Assembly: GCF_013127955.1 (NCBI RefSeq)
Contig: NZ_CP053435.1
Location: 3,819,001 to 3,883,000 of the forward strand
Direction of reading: 5' to 3'
DNA: 64,000 nucleotides
Source of the DNA: Spirosoma taeanense
GTDB taxonomy: Bacteria; Bacteroidota; Bacteroidia; Cytophagales; Spirosomataceae
The notes under the pieces were generated by a model, which saw only the letters and a program-made list of their open reading frames with translations, did not search any database and was not told where the DNA came from. Numbering within the stretch: position 1 is the first letter of the stretch; each line of letters opens with the position of its first letter. The position numbers and the translations under genes were made by a program. Shown piece after piece: positions 28,757-37,467 of this stretch.

Positions 28757-30124
28757 TTATTCGTAGCGGATCAGAGCTTTTGTTTTTACCCGCCAGCTTC
28801 CGTTTTCCAAAGCCGCTTCGCCATCCCGGCGCATGACGATCCGGGTATGCGTTGACGAGAAACTATTTTCACTCTCGCAGGCAGGCTCAATCATGTAGTT
28901 GCGGTACGTCAGAAAGCGCGTTACGCGACCCGGCTCCGCTTCAAACCGGAACGATGCCGTGTCTGGCCGGTCGGCGTGAACGTTGAACCGGTAGGCCGAT
29001 TCGGGCGAGAGCGTGCTCATCTGCTGAGCATTGTCAAACTGACCAGTGGGGTCCGGCGGAGGAAAATAAAAGACATCACCGCGAGCCGTCGTCTGTGACT
29101 GCATCTGCACAGGTGGTGTCGGCGTTGGAGCCGCAGGTGGCTCCGGCGCTGGAACGGGCGCAACAACAGGTTCGCTGCGTTCCGATACTACCGGGCGCGT
29201 AACGGGTTCATTGGCCGGTGCCGGGTTCACACCCTTCTGCTTTAACTGCCGAATGGCAGCCAGCGGTTCAACGCCTTTGCCCAGTTCGGCACGGATAGCG
29301 TCGTAGGCGTCGGCTTTCTGTTTGTAGTCCGCTGGCGGCTGCCGGGGCTCATTTGTGGGTCTGGGCCGCTGGGCAGCCGCATCGACAGAACGACTCAGGC
29401 GGGCATTCTCGCTCAGCAGCCGTTCTACTTCGGCCTTTAGCGAACGATACGCCAGCAGATACACCGCTCCTGCTCCAACCACTAACCCCGCAATCGCACC
29501 AAGAATCATCATCCAAAGCCGTTTTTCCTCTTCACTTTTTACCTGACGCTCCAGCTGGCTGATTCGGAGGTCTGTTCCATCAATCGAATTTTCATCCTCC
29601 GTCAACGTATCCGAATCCGCGGGTACGTCGGCCTCCGGCTGAGCAGCCGACAGTTGTGGCTGTTCGGGTGCCGTGGCGGGTGGCAGCAGACCGTCGATCT
29701 TCGCCAGAATGTCAGCCTGCGCAGCCGGACTGAGTGGCCGGCCGTAGTTCCGATCGTTTTTATACTTGTCGTAGAACCGCGCCAGTTGCTGGCGAATAGC
29801 CGTGTTGGCCTCTGCCGGCGACATGGTATTGAAGCGGGATGTACTTTTCAGCTCACTAAGCTCCTGCATCTTCGCGCCAACGGCGTCCCAGCCCCCTACG
29901 CTCCGGATCACCTGCTGCGGATCGCATTCGTCCCCGCACGCCAGCAACTGCGCATAAATTTCCTGCGCCTTGGGCTGACGAATATCCGCAAACACCCGCA
30001 GGGCTACTTCCTTCGTGAGTGTATCCATAGCGGCCTGGTTCGGGCCTGGCGGCTGCGCCGATGCCAGCCGAACCGCAACCAGCAACCCACCCACCAGAAG
30101 GCCAATTGGTCGTACTGTATTCAT
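28757..30124 (-). CDS. Exported coiled-coil membrane protein of the tubulin/Hsp70-like locus (455 aa)
   Basis: A signal peptide (about 1-23, RLASAQ) is followed by a helical domain with a CGDEC pair (63-67), a linker, one transmembrane helix (about 203-226) and a short coiled coil (227-250: SLKAEVERLLSEN). A Pro-rich linker leads to a C-terminal domain of about 110 residues with predicted beta strands (ending VMRRDGEAALENGSWRVKTKALIRYE). This would place the N-terminal domain in the periplasm and the C-terminal domain in the cytoplasm, where it could contact the ATPase and GTPase encoded just upstream. It starts 2 bp after the Hsp70-like gene stops. The family is not recognised. Confidence 0.75.
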   Translation of the reverse strand: MNTVRPIGLLVGGLLVAVRLASAQPPGPNQAAMDTLTKEVALRVFADIRQPKAQEIYAQLLACGDECDPQQVIRSVGGWDAVGAKMQELSELKSTSRFNTMSPAEANTAIRQQLARFYDKYKNDRNYGRPLSPAAQADILAKIDGLLPPATAPEQPQLSAAQPEADVPADSDTLTEDENSIDGTDLRISQLERQVKSEEEKRLWMMILGAIAGLVVGAGAVYLLAYRSLKAEVERLLSENARLSRSVDAAAQRPRPTNEPRQPPADYKQKADAYDAIRAELGKGVEPLAAIRQLKQKGVNPAPANEPVTRPVVSERSEPVVAPVPAPEPPAAPTPTPPVQMQSQTTARGDVFYFPPPDPTGQFDNAQQMSTLSPESAYRFNVHADRPDTASFRFEAEPGRVTRFLTYRNYMIEPACESENSFSSTHTRIVMRRDGEAALENGSWRVKTKALIRYE

Positions 30125-30126
30125 AG

Positions 30127-33100
30127 CTAAGCCAGGGCGTTCGCCAGTTTATTGATAGCGCCAATGAGTGGATAGAAAAACAATGTCTCTTCAATGGGTG
30201 CATGCAGGGCATCGGTCATACCGCTGTACTCGGCCGCGATGTCGCTTTCCCGGCGCTGAATACCGTCCATGAGCGATGTATCCAGGTGCGTCCGCAACTC
30301 CTGCTGAGCCACCACCAGCGACCGCGCCGATACGTTCAGGTTCCGCACAAAGCTGAACTGCTGATTCAAGGCAAAAAAGAAGTCAATGAACGCATTGGTT
30401 TCCTTCAGTAGTGAATCGATTACCTCTGGTTTATGCAGGTCTGCGTAGGTCACCGTCGGGAATTCGTCGTTGAAGGTCGCCGGGTACACGTAATTGATCG
30501 CTTCCGTATCGACGGGGCGGCTGTTGGCGGGCTGCATCAGCGCGCCTTTGCAGGTCACTTCCTTCGGGCCTTTCTTCTCGTAGAACAGCGTCAGGCCACT
30601 CGTGCCGTAGGGCTGGTCATATACTTTTTCAAAAATAGCCCGCGCCAGCTTGCCCAGCATCTGATCGTCGGAGCTGATGATGGTCAGCACCTTCGAGCCG
30701 GTTCCGCTGAACGTAATCGCCCCTGGCAGACCAATGCCCTTGTGTTTCATCAACTGTGCAATGTGGTACAGCAGAGCCGTATAGAACAGGACGAACACCA
30801 CTTTCATGTCTTCGTCTTTGGCCAGCATCCCGTTGAACGACAGCATACTTTTGGCCTTTACGTCGTTGCTTTTCTCGATGGAGAACCAGAACGCCATGAT
30901 GTCTTCCGAGCGGTTCGTTTCCAGCATACGCCGGTTGTTATCGCTCAGGTTGCCCAGGCTCTGGCTATCGAGCAGGGTCTGAATCCGGTCGGCGTATTTG
31001 CGAACGAACCCATTGTGGCTGGCCGCACCGTACTCGCTGAAGGCGTCGCCGTAGATAGCGTTACCCGCAAACCGGAACGAGGTCAGCAGCTTAGGCTCGT
31101 TGCGTTCATAGACTACTACATCCGATGTTCCTCCGCCAATGTCTACGTTAATCACCGGCCGGGCCGATGCGCTCAGCGTAGGATTCTGCTTGTAGTAATA
31201 GAATGGCGCAACCGACTCCGATACTTCGCGCAGCCGTCCCGGTGCGCCCCCAATGTAGCGACCATACAGTTCCTGCCAGTCCGTGCGGAGCTGGCTCACG
31301 CGGCCGGGGGTCATACTGGCCGGGAAGAACCAGTAAACGATTGTCTGGGTTAGGTTGCCGCCCTCGGTCAGCACCTTGTTTTTGATCAGCATCAGCAGTT
31401 CCTCCAGGAATGCTTCCACGCGCCGTTCGGTCTGATCGTTGTTCTTCGCCCATTTCAGGTTGGTCGTAATCCGATTCGAACCCGCGGGCTGCCGCTCTAC
31501 GTAGAACGGAATGTTGAAGTCGGCCAGCGCCTGCGTCTGCTGATTAAAACTCAGGTTCATCGGTTCGGCAATGGCCGTGCGCGTCGGGAAGCTATCCGGC
31601 CGACCGGGACCAATGGTTGGCGGCACAAACTCCAGATCGTAGAGCAGGAACAGCTCGAACAGAGCGGGGTTATACTGCGGTGGGTTCACCAGGGTTGCCA
31701 CCTGCGGGGTAAGCTCGGCAACGTCGAACGGCCGGGGCGTTCCGCCATCCACGCTGTATTCAATGTGGGTATTGGTCGTGCCAAAATCGACCGAGAACGC
31801 AAACTGCTTGCTGCCGCCGTTGTATTGCTGCCAGCGCGGAATCAGAATCCCGTTCAGCTCGCGGCCATCGGCGCGGATGTTGGTTTGCAGATAATCGAAC
31901 TCTTCGCGCAGCACGTAATACACGCTCGAACCGTCGGTATTCTGCTGACGTACTGTGCGCTGGTGCTTCGACTCGGGCGTTACGACCGCGTTCGTCTGCT
32001 GTTGAAAATAGCTCAGTTCGTACTGGTTCTGACTGTCGAAACCCGATTCAATCAGCTGCACCCGATAGTCGGCCGGTACCGGGACGCTGCCCGACCGTAC
32101 GAACGGATAAATATTAACCGTGAACGAGTTTTCGACAATAATCCCTTCGTTGTTGGTTTCGTTGGGCGCGGTTGAATTATGGGCACCGATGGTCGGGGCA
32201 TAGAGCCGCTCAAAGGTAACGAACTGATTGCCGGGCTGGCCAGGAGCCGTAACCGGGATGTCGAGCGTTACGTTGACGCCCCCACCCTGCGGGGTCATCT
32301 TGAACCGGACGCGGCCGTTGAACAGGTCTTCAACGTCAAAGAAGTCGAAGAAGTCTTTTTTGAGCGGCAGCAGATACCCTTTATCGGTGGCGGGCGCCTG
32401 CAGGTTACCATCGAAGAACCGGCCCCGGTCCATGGGAAACGGCAGCCGGACCAGATACGGCTCCAGAAAGTCGCTGACGGTGAGCCAGGGATAGTTGCCC
32501 GGCTGCCCCGGCAGAGGACGCTGGTTGTCGCGCCACGACTCGCGGGCGTAGTACGGCACGGGCGTATTAGGGTTCCACTGCGCCTGGGGTACGTAGGTAA
32601 ACGGCCGGAAAAAGCGGTTCTGCAACGCCATCGGCCGGGGTTGGTTGGGACGCAGCCGGGCGTATTTGTCCGACTTGATAATGAAGTCGCTGACCTGATC
32701 GATGGCCCGCGCATCCGATTTTTTCTTACGTAACGGAAAGCCCAGGACCTCAACGATGTCGCCGGGGCCGGTGGTCAGCTCTTCAAAGTCGGTCTCGAAT
32801 TTCTCACGCGTTAACAGCGGCTGACCGTTCGGCGACTCGATATGTTCGTAAAACAGCGTCGGGTTCTGCTGCTGCAACAGCGCCCGGCTGCGGTTGAGGT
32901 AATCGTCTACCTCGCGGAACCGGTCGCGGAAGTTGGGCATGAACAGCTTGATGGCGTACCAGAACTTCTGGTATTCAATATCGCGCTGGTGCAGGGGCAT
33001 ATATGAACTGTCGAACAGCCGGTCGTTGCCCATCGATACGTCTACCCAGCTCAGGTCATTGCCGGAGCTGAAAAACAGCGTCTTAGGCGATGTACCGCCT

Positions 33101-33567
33101 ACAACCCGCCCCCGGTAACTCAGGATAAAGAGCCGGTTGATGTCCTGGAAGTTATACTCGGCTGCATCCTGATCCAGAAACAGCTTCAGGGCGTCGCCTA
33201 ATCGCCGGTGGCCCAGGTTCATTGACTGCCGGAGCCGGTCGAGATCAGTGCGAACGTCGAAGGGCGTAATGGTGACAAAGGTTTTGAGCTTGTCGTAGTT
33301 GAAAAACAACTCACCCACGTCCAGACAGTCCGAAACGACGCGCTGGTCGTTGACCGTGCCGCTCAGATCGGGTTTAAGGGCCAGGTTCAGGAAAGCTGAC
33401 CGGACGAGGTCCATCCTGGCAAACGGGCTTGGAATCGACGTGGGCTGCTTGACGGTCTGACCGCCCTGAGGGTCGCGGATAGCTGCAATCTGATCCGTGC
33501 CGAAGGGCTTGCTAACGTACCAGTGCAGTCCTGGGGTAGGATTATGTAAGCTGAATGTGGTTGGCAT
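30127..33567 (-). CDS. Large protein with C-terminal Hsp70/actin-type ATPase domain (1146 aa)
   Basis: The C-terminal half carries the nucleotide-binding signature of the Hsp70/actin superfamily: phosphate-1 DFGTTNTHI (594-602), connect-1-like SESVAPF (783-789), phosphate-2 DIGGGTSDVVVY (809-820) and adenosine motif ITFSGTGSKV (951-960). The first 590 residues are unlike DnaK and contain no recognised domain; Hsp70's usual substrate-binding domain is absent after the ATPase. No signal peptide is seen, so it is cytoplasmic. It is encoded between a tubulin-like GTPase and a membrane coiled-coil protein. Long proteins annotated as virulence factor SrfB have a comparable size and could be relatives; this is a guess to test. 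Confidence 0.8.
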   Translation of the reverse strand: MPTTFSLHNPTPGLHWYVSKPFGTDQIAAIRDPQGGQTVKQPTSIPSPFARMDLVRSAFLNLALKPDLSGTVNDQRVVSDCLDVGELFFNYDKLKTFVTITPFDVRTDLDRLRQSMNLGHRRLGDALKLFLDQDAAEYNFQDINRLFILSYRGRVVGGTSPKTLFFSSGNDLSWVDVSMGNDRLFDSSYMPLHQRDIEYQKFWYAIKLFMPNFRDRFREVDDYLNRSRALLQQQNPTLFYEHIESPNGQPLLTREKFETDFEELTTGPGDIVEVLGFPLRKKKSDARAIDQVSDFIIKSDKYARLRPNQPRPMALQNRFFRPFTYVPQAQWNPNTPVPYYARESWRDNQRPLPGQPGNYPWLTVSDFLEPYLVRLPFPMDRGRFFDGNLQAPATDKGYLLPLKKDFFDFFDVEDLFNGRVRFKMTPQGGGVNVTLDIPVTAPGQPGNQFVTFERLYAPTIGAHNSTAPNETNNEGIIVENSFTVNIYPFVRSGSVPVPADYRVQLIESGFDSQNQYELSYFQQQTNAVVTPESKHQRTVRQQNTDGSSVYYVLREEFDYLQTNIRADGRELNGILIPRWQQYNGGSKQFAFSVDFGTTNTHIEYSVDGGTPRPFDVAELTPQVATLVNPPQYNPALFELFLLYDLEFVPPTIGPGRPDSFPTRTAIAEPMNLSFNQQTQALADFNIPFYVERQPAGSNRITTNLKWAKNNDQTERRVEAFLEELLMLIKNKVLTEGGNLTQTIVYWFFPASMTPGRVSQLRTDWQELYGRYIGGAPGRLREVSESVAPFYYYKQNPTLSASARPVINVDIGGGTSDVVVYERNEPKLLTSFRFAGNAIYGDAFSEYGAASHNGFVRKYADRIQTLLDSQSLGNLSDNNRRMLETNRSEDIMAFWFSIEKSNDVKAKSMLSFNGMLAKDEDMKVVFVLFYTALLYHIAQLMKHKGIGLPGAITFSGTGSKVLTIISSDDQMLGKLARAIFEKVYDQPYGTSGLTLFYEKKGPKEVTCKGALMQPANSRPVDTEAINYVYPATFNDEFPTVTYADLHKPEVIDSLLKETNAFIDFFFALNQQFSFVRNLNVSARSLVVAQQELRTHLDTSLMDGIQRRESDIAAEYSGMTDALHAPIEETLFFYPLIGAINKLANALA

Positions 33568-33659
33568 GATTTGACGTCATGGATGTCAGGGGTAATCATT
33601 GGGTAGTCACTGACGATCAATGACTATGAAATGACACTCCTGGACTACGTATCGACAGG

Positions 33660-35150
33660 TTAATAGTCAAGAACTTTAGGCATTCGCTCGCGAATGAACC
33701 GCTCGCTGCCTTCCGAAAATAGCTGAATGAATTTATCGGCCTCGCTGACATAAGCTTTGCCTTCGGCAGTCTTGTTGAGCGTCTGGTCGAAGTCGTCCAC
33801 AATGTCCAGCTTTACGTCCGACTCCCCTCCAAATATTCCTTTCTTACGCGGTTCAAATCCCCGCACCGTATGGCCGAGGTTACCCGCATCGAGAAGGAAT
33901 GGTTCAAACGCCCGCTTGTTCTGCCGCATTTCGGTAAGCCACTGCCGGAAACCCGCGTCGAAATTTTTGACGCTGTTGAAAAAGCCGGAGTTCAGAAACG
34001 AGGTAGAAATCGGCGGGTTGGCTTTGGCCCACTGCACCGTTCCGGCGGCCTGCCGTAGCCGCTGGCTGATGTAGGTGCTAAACAGCGCCATCTTCGAGAG
34101 CGGCAGGTTGACGATCTGCTTGGTGGCCGCTGCGAGATTACCCAACTGAATGCTGATACCGTCCTGCTCAATACCGAACTCCTTATAAACCGGGTTGGTC
34201 GGTCGGCCGCTGGCAACCTCAAGGCTGCTGTCGGGCATGTTCATGAAGTCCACAATAGCCAGCGCCGACGCCAGTTCAACAAAGTGTGCTTCGTTTTTCT
34301 GCCCGCCCGCGCCGGGATCGTAGGTATAGGCTTTGGTCTGGTCATCGCCGATGTAATAAAGCGCGTTGACCGACGGGTTAACGCCTTTCTGGTAATAGTT
34401 CAGGGCGGCTTTGGTCTTGGCCGTAAACGATGCCGGATCAATCAGCTTGTTTTCGTTCGTGGTCAGGCTGAAATATGGCATCACCGTAACGGCCCCAATC
34501 TTGGCATTGGTCAGAAACGCCGGGTTCGGAATCTGACCGATGGCCTGCGCGCCCCGGATGTTTTTGAGCAGGATTGGGAAACCGGCCGCACCCGTACCCC
34601 CAAAAATCGAGCTGACGATAAAGATGCGGTCGTTGGCCCCGAAGTTTTCAGCAAACGCCTGAAACACGTCCGAATAACGAAACTGATTCAAGACGGTGCT
34701 GCCAATATTCGGATTGCCCACGAACCCAATGTCCATTTTCGTTTCCAGGTTCTCCTCCGAAAACAGCAGACTGGCGAAGGCTTTGCTGGGGCCGTCCAGC
34801 CCTTCGTAGTTGATATAATCCCGAAATTTTTCCTGCTGAACGCCCTGCAGTTCAAATACGTAAGTATCAGCAATCGTCGCGTTGCCGCCTATTGAGCGGT
34901 TGAGCGTCTTGATCTCGGTGCCGAAAAACCCTTCGGCTGGTTTGGTTTGCAGAGCCGCGCGAACGTTGCCGTACTCCCGTAGCAGGTCTTTAGTCCGGAG
35001 CAGGTCGTCGTTGGTGGCGTGGGGGTCCAGCACAATCGGGATGACCTCATCGGTATTGTTCATTTTAACGCCCGACGCCAGCAGGAAAGTCAGGGCCTTC
35101 AGCACCCGTGAGCCGGTTCCGCCGATGGCGAATACAAATAGTTTTGGCAT
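33660..35150 (-). CDS. Tubulin/FtsZ-like GTPase domain protein (496 aa)
   Basis: A protein with the tubulin nucleotide-binding pattern. The N-terminus MPKLFVFAIGGTGSR gives a Rossmann-like first loop with Gly10-Gly11-Thr12-Gly13, and the tubulin signature loop is FGGTGAAG at 183-190, after a strand RIFIVSSI. This differs from FtsZ's GGGTGTG only in the last positions. It is far from FtsZ in the rest of the sequence and longer, fitting the separate tubulin-like family seen in some bacteria (I recall Pfam Tubulin_2). No signal peptide or membrane segment is present. It lies 92 bp before the Hsp70/actin-like gene. Confidence 0.82.
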   Translation of the reverse strand: MPKLFVFAIGGTGSRVLKALTFLLASGVKMNNTDEVIPIVLDPHATNDDLLRTKDLLREYGNVRAALQTKPAEGFFGTEIKTLNRSIGGNATIADTYVFELQGVQQEKFRDYINYEGLDGPSKAFASLLFSEENLETKMDIGFVGNPNIGSTVLNQFRYSDVFQAFAENFGANDRIFIVSSIFGGTGAAGFPILLKNIRGAQAIGQIPNPAFLTNAKIGAVTVMPYFSLTTNENKLIDPASFTAKTKAALNYYQKGVNPSVNALYYIGDDQTKAYTYDPGAGGQKNEAHFVELASALAIVDFMNMPDSSLEVASGRPTNPVYKEFGIEQDGISIQLGNLAAATKQIVNLPLSKMALFSTYISQRLRQAAGTVQWAKANPPISTSFLNSGFFNSVKNFDAGFRQWLTEMRQNKRAFEPFLLDAGNLGHTVRGFEPRKKGIFGGESDVKLDIVDDFDQTLNKTAEGKAYVSEADKFIQLFSEGSERFIRERMPKVLDY

Positions 35151-35206
35151 AATTAATTCCGGATTGTGGTCCGTTTTTTACTGACAGATGCGAACCGGAG
35201 TTCGGA

Positions 35207-35650
35207 TTATTTCGACGGCCAGAGCATGGGCCGGTGTTTCGCGTTTTTGCTGAAGTTTTTCATCACCATCGAGATAATGAAAAAGATAAGAGCCGTCAGC
35301 AGGGCCATTTCGAAAGAATAACTCAGGAAAACACTCACGCCCTCATCGAAGAGCGTTCCCTGATTCGGGTCGGCTTCGTCGCGGGGGATTTCCTGGTTCG
35401 CTTTCTGGTAACAGGTCACGAGCGTAATGAAGAACAGCAACAGCGCACTGACGCCCATCATCAGCAGCCAGCTTCCGAAGCTACTAAAGCTGACGCGGTT
35501 GAAGGGCCAGATATAGAACGCAAACGCTACCACAAAGGCAAGGCCGATCGCCGACCACGTCAGGGGCGACAGGAGTTCTTCCTGATACAGATCTTCCAGC
35601 AGGCTGCTGTTAACAAACAGATTGTAAAAATTATAAAGGGATTCTTCCAT
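35207..35650 (-). CDS. Three-helix membrane protein of the tubulin-like locus (147 aa)
   Basis: A small inner-membrane protein with hydrophobic helices at about residues 31-51, 58-82 and 112-133. An acidic loop (RDEADPNQGTLFDEG) separates helices 2 and 3. The N-terminal 28 residues are acidic and helical. Without enzyme motifs, it may be a docking or channel-like component for its cytoplasmic neighbours. Its ATG at 35650 lies next to an 8-bp-repeat element; an in-frame extension into that element is not protein-like and was not used. It is 56 bp ahead of the tubulin-like gene. Confidence 0.7.
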   Translation of the reverse strand: MEESLYNFYNLFVNSSLLEDLYQEELLSPLTWSAIGLAFVVAFAFYIWPFNRVSFSSFGSWLLMMGVSALLLFFITLVTCYQKANQEIPRDEADPNQGTLFDEGVSVFLSYSFEMALLTALIFFIISMVMKNFSKNAKHRPMLWPSK

Positions 35651-35653
35651 AAG

Positions 35654-35754
35654 TAAAGAGTGAATGAGCGATTGGGTGAAAAAGTGATTGAGTGAAAGAG
35701 CGAATGAGTGATTCTGTTCGGGTTTATTTCACTTATTCGCTCTTTCACTCATTC
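35654..35754. repeat. Octanucleotide-repeat inverted element, copy B
   Basis: Seven successive 8-bp units of the form GAnnGAGY run from 35654 to 35709, followed by three units in the opposite orientation (35729-35754). The arms 35686-35711 and 35729-35754 pair over 26 bp with two mismatches. The element fills the spacer between the vWA-like lipoprotein gene and the three-helix protein gene, both on the minus strand. The end of the vWA-like coding region (35749-35754) falls inside the right arm. Confidence 0.8.
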
Positions 35755-37269
35755 AAGATTAATTGTCAACGTGAAATAGTCGGTTTGGTTGTTTGGATTA
35801 TAAGCTCGTTCGACGCCCTGGAGCAGGTTCAGCAGGCCAAACGTCGAGTTGGCATCGGGCGACTGGTCGCTGCTGGTGTTTGTCTGCGCAATCCAGCGGG
35901 GTGGAAACTGCCGACGCAGCCGAATCGCGGCCGTTCGCTCACCCCGGGCCGGACGGGCGGTGGTCAGCAGCAGTTTATGCGTGACCCCGTTGGCACCGGC
36001 GTAGGCCTGTACGGACGACACCCGGAAGTTGTCTTTTCCTTCCACCACGTACTGGCTGGCGTCCGTCAGCAGCGACGCGGGCAGCCGTAGATTCGACAGA
36101 TTTACCGCCACGGGTAAGGTCAGGCTCTTATCCGATACGTCGGGCTGCACGTCTTCAATCGAATGGACCACCTTGGCCCGTTCCCGCACTTCTTCGTTAG
36201 CGCGCTTGAACCGCCCCTTACGTGCGGGGTCGTTGACCAGAATCGTGTAATAAGGCGTTTCGGCTTGTGTATCGCGGCCTGACGCGGCTCGGCCAAAGAA
36301 CCACGAGTTTTCGAAGCCCGGCAACTGGTCAAACCGCCGGACGCTCTGGTAAGCCGGGTCGGTATAGAGCCGCTGCATAGTTTCGTTCCGGCCAATCAGG
36401 CACAGGTAATATGGCCGTTCGCCTTTGTAGCGTTGTTTGGCGTTGTTCCAGCTATAATACGTCCCGTCGAAGTCGGCACTGAGTTTCAGCACCAGCATCG
36501 AGTGCGTGCTGGCGTAGGGGTTAAACACGGTCGTCAGCAACGACGAGGCTGCGTCCAGCGTTTTCTGCGCACTCATGCCTGTTAGCTGCGGATCGGAATA
36601 GATCAGGTCCGACACCAGAATGCTCAGTTCCTCGCCGGTTGTGTTCCGCAGAATCTCGCTGAAAATCCCTTCAAAGTCCGTGCTGGTCGTTTTGCCCTTG
36701 GTTTTGGCAATCGTGAAGATATTCTTCTCCTTGAAAAACTGCGACAGCGATAACCCCAGCGGATTAACCTCCGTATTGACCACAAAAGTCTTGCCCTGCC
36801 CCGGATTGACCGCGTCGAAACCAGTCAGAACTTCATTAAGCGTTCGTTTGAAGGTGCCGTTGCCCCCCGGCGCATCGTAGGGAAACATACTGGCGCTGGC
36901 TTCGAGGTACAGCTTCAGCCGGATCGATTTGACCGAAGTCGCAGCCCCGGTTAACGCTATGGTCGGCGCTTCGCCTTCTTTGGCCAGTTTGCGGTACGTA
37001 ATATTCCGTTGAATGTATTTCTGCAGGGCCGCATCATCTACGGTGCCATTGGCGACCAGCCGGGCGGTCTTTTTATCATCGGCGAGGTCGGCTTTTTTTT
37101 CGTTGATAAACGCCCGGATGGCGTCGGCCTCTTTAGCATCAATGGCATTGTCGCTGGTGAGTGCGTCGCTGATCTGACTGTCCAGATCGTCGGCCGCGCT
37201 GGAGCAACCAGCCAGCCAGCCGACCGATGCAACAAGCGCCAGCAACGCACAGAAACGGGTGTGAATCAT
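35749..37269 (-). CDS. vWA-like lipoprotein, first gene of the tubulin/Hsp70-like locus (506 aa)
   Basis: A lipoprotein with lipobox LAGC (Cys22). After a helical N-terminal region (about 28-100) comes a von Willebrand factor A-like fold: the strand IRLKLYLEASAS puts Glu123, Ser125 and Ser127 at the DxSxS metal-ion-dependent adhesion site, with Glu in place of the first Asp; TTSTDFEGIF (about 194-203) could supply the Thr; and ILVSDLIYSDP (218-227) has Asp221 at the third position. A C-terminal beta domain follows (about 370-506). It should face the periplasm. The gene follows the best promoter in the locus. Confidence 0.72.
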   Translation of the reverse strand: MIHTRFCALLALVASVGWLAGCSSAADDLDSQISDALTSDNAIDAKEADAIRAFINEKKADLADDKKTARLVANGTVDDAALQKYIQRNITYRKLAKEGEAPTIALTGAATSVKSIRLKLYLEASASMFPYDAPGGNGTFKRTLNEVLTGFDAVNPGQGKTFVVNTEVNPLGLSLSQFFKEKNIFTIAKTKGKTTSTDFEGIFSEILRNTTGEELSILVSDLIYSDPQLTGMSAQKTLDAASSLLTTVFNPYASTHSMLVLKLSADFDGTYYSWNNAKQRYKGERPYYLCLIGRNETMQRLYTDPAYQSVRRFDQLPGFENSWFFGRAASGRDTQAETPYYTILVNDPARKGRFKRANEEVRERAKVVHSIEDVQPDVSDKSLTLPVAVNLSNLRLPASLLTDASQYVVEGKDNFRVSSVQAYAGANGVTHKLLLTTARPARGERTAAIRLRRQFPPRWIAQTNTSSDQSPDANSTFGLLNLLQGVERAYNPNNQTDYFTLTINLE

Positions 37270-37306
37270 GAATAATTCTCTCGGATTAGGGTTGAGCTAT
37301 GCGCGG

Positions 37307-37334
37307 CAAAAGTACCAAACCACCTTTGCACAAC
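37307..37334 (-). promoter_or_regulatory. Promoter of the tubulin/Hsp70-like locus
   Basis: On the minus strand, TACTTTTG (37307-37314) matches the Bacteroidota -7 consensus TAnnTTTG, and a TTG (37332-37334) lies exactly 17 bases upstream at the -33 position. It is about 40 bases ahead of the vWA-like gene start at 37269. The match is to consensus only. Confidence 0.6.
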
Positions 37335-37441
37335 TTCCCATCGGGTTGGGTGTCTTTAAATTTTCTTAAATTTCTACTAAACGTAACGAAGCAGCAGGTC
37401 ATTTTATGTCAGCCGGTACAGTTTAACGATAAACGGGCGTT

Positions 37442-37449
37442 TACCTTTG
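37442..37449 (+). promoter_or_regulatory. Probable -7 element of the Big_5 lipoprotein gene
   Basis: TACCTTTG (37442-37449) matches TAnnTTTG on the plus strand, 18 bases before the start codon at 37468. A TTTA at 37422-37425 is a weak -33 candidate. With the minus-strand element at 37307-37334 it makes this a divergent promoter region. Confidence 0.5.
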
Positions 37450-37467
37450 TAGTCTGATTCCCGCAAT

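Noticed and set aside
30433..31353. 306-residue plus-strand frame opposite the Hsp70-like gene
   Set aside because: Antisense to the ATPase motifs, with shadow-type composition. Similar long shadows at 18164-18781, 32179-32733, 34284-34895 and 37747-38616 were rejected for the same reason.
33660..35150. Calling the tubulin-like gene ftsZ
   Set aside because: Only the nucleotide loops match; the rest is unlike FtsZ and there is no division-gene context.
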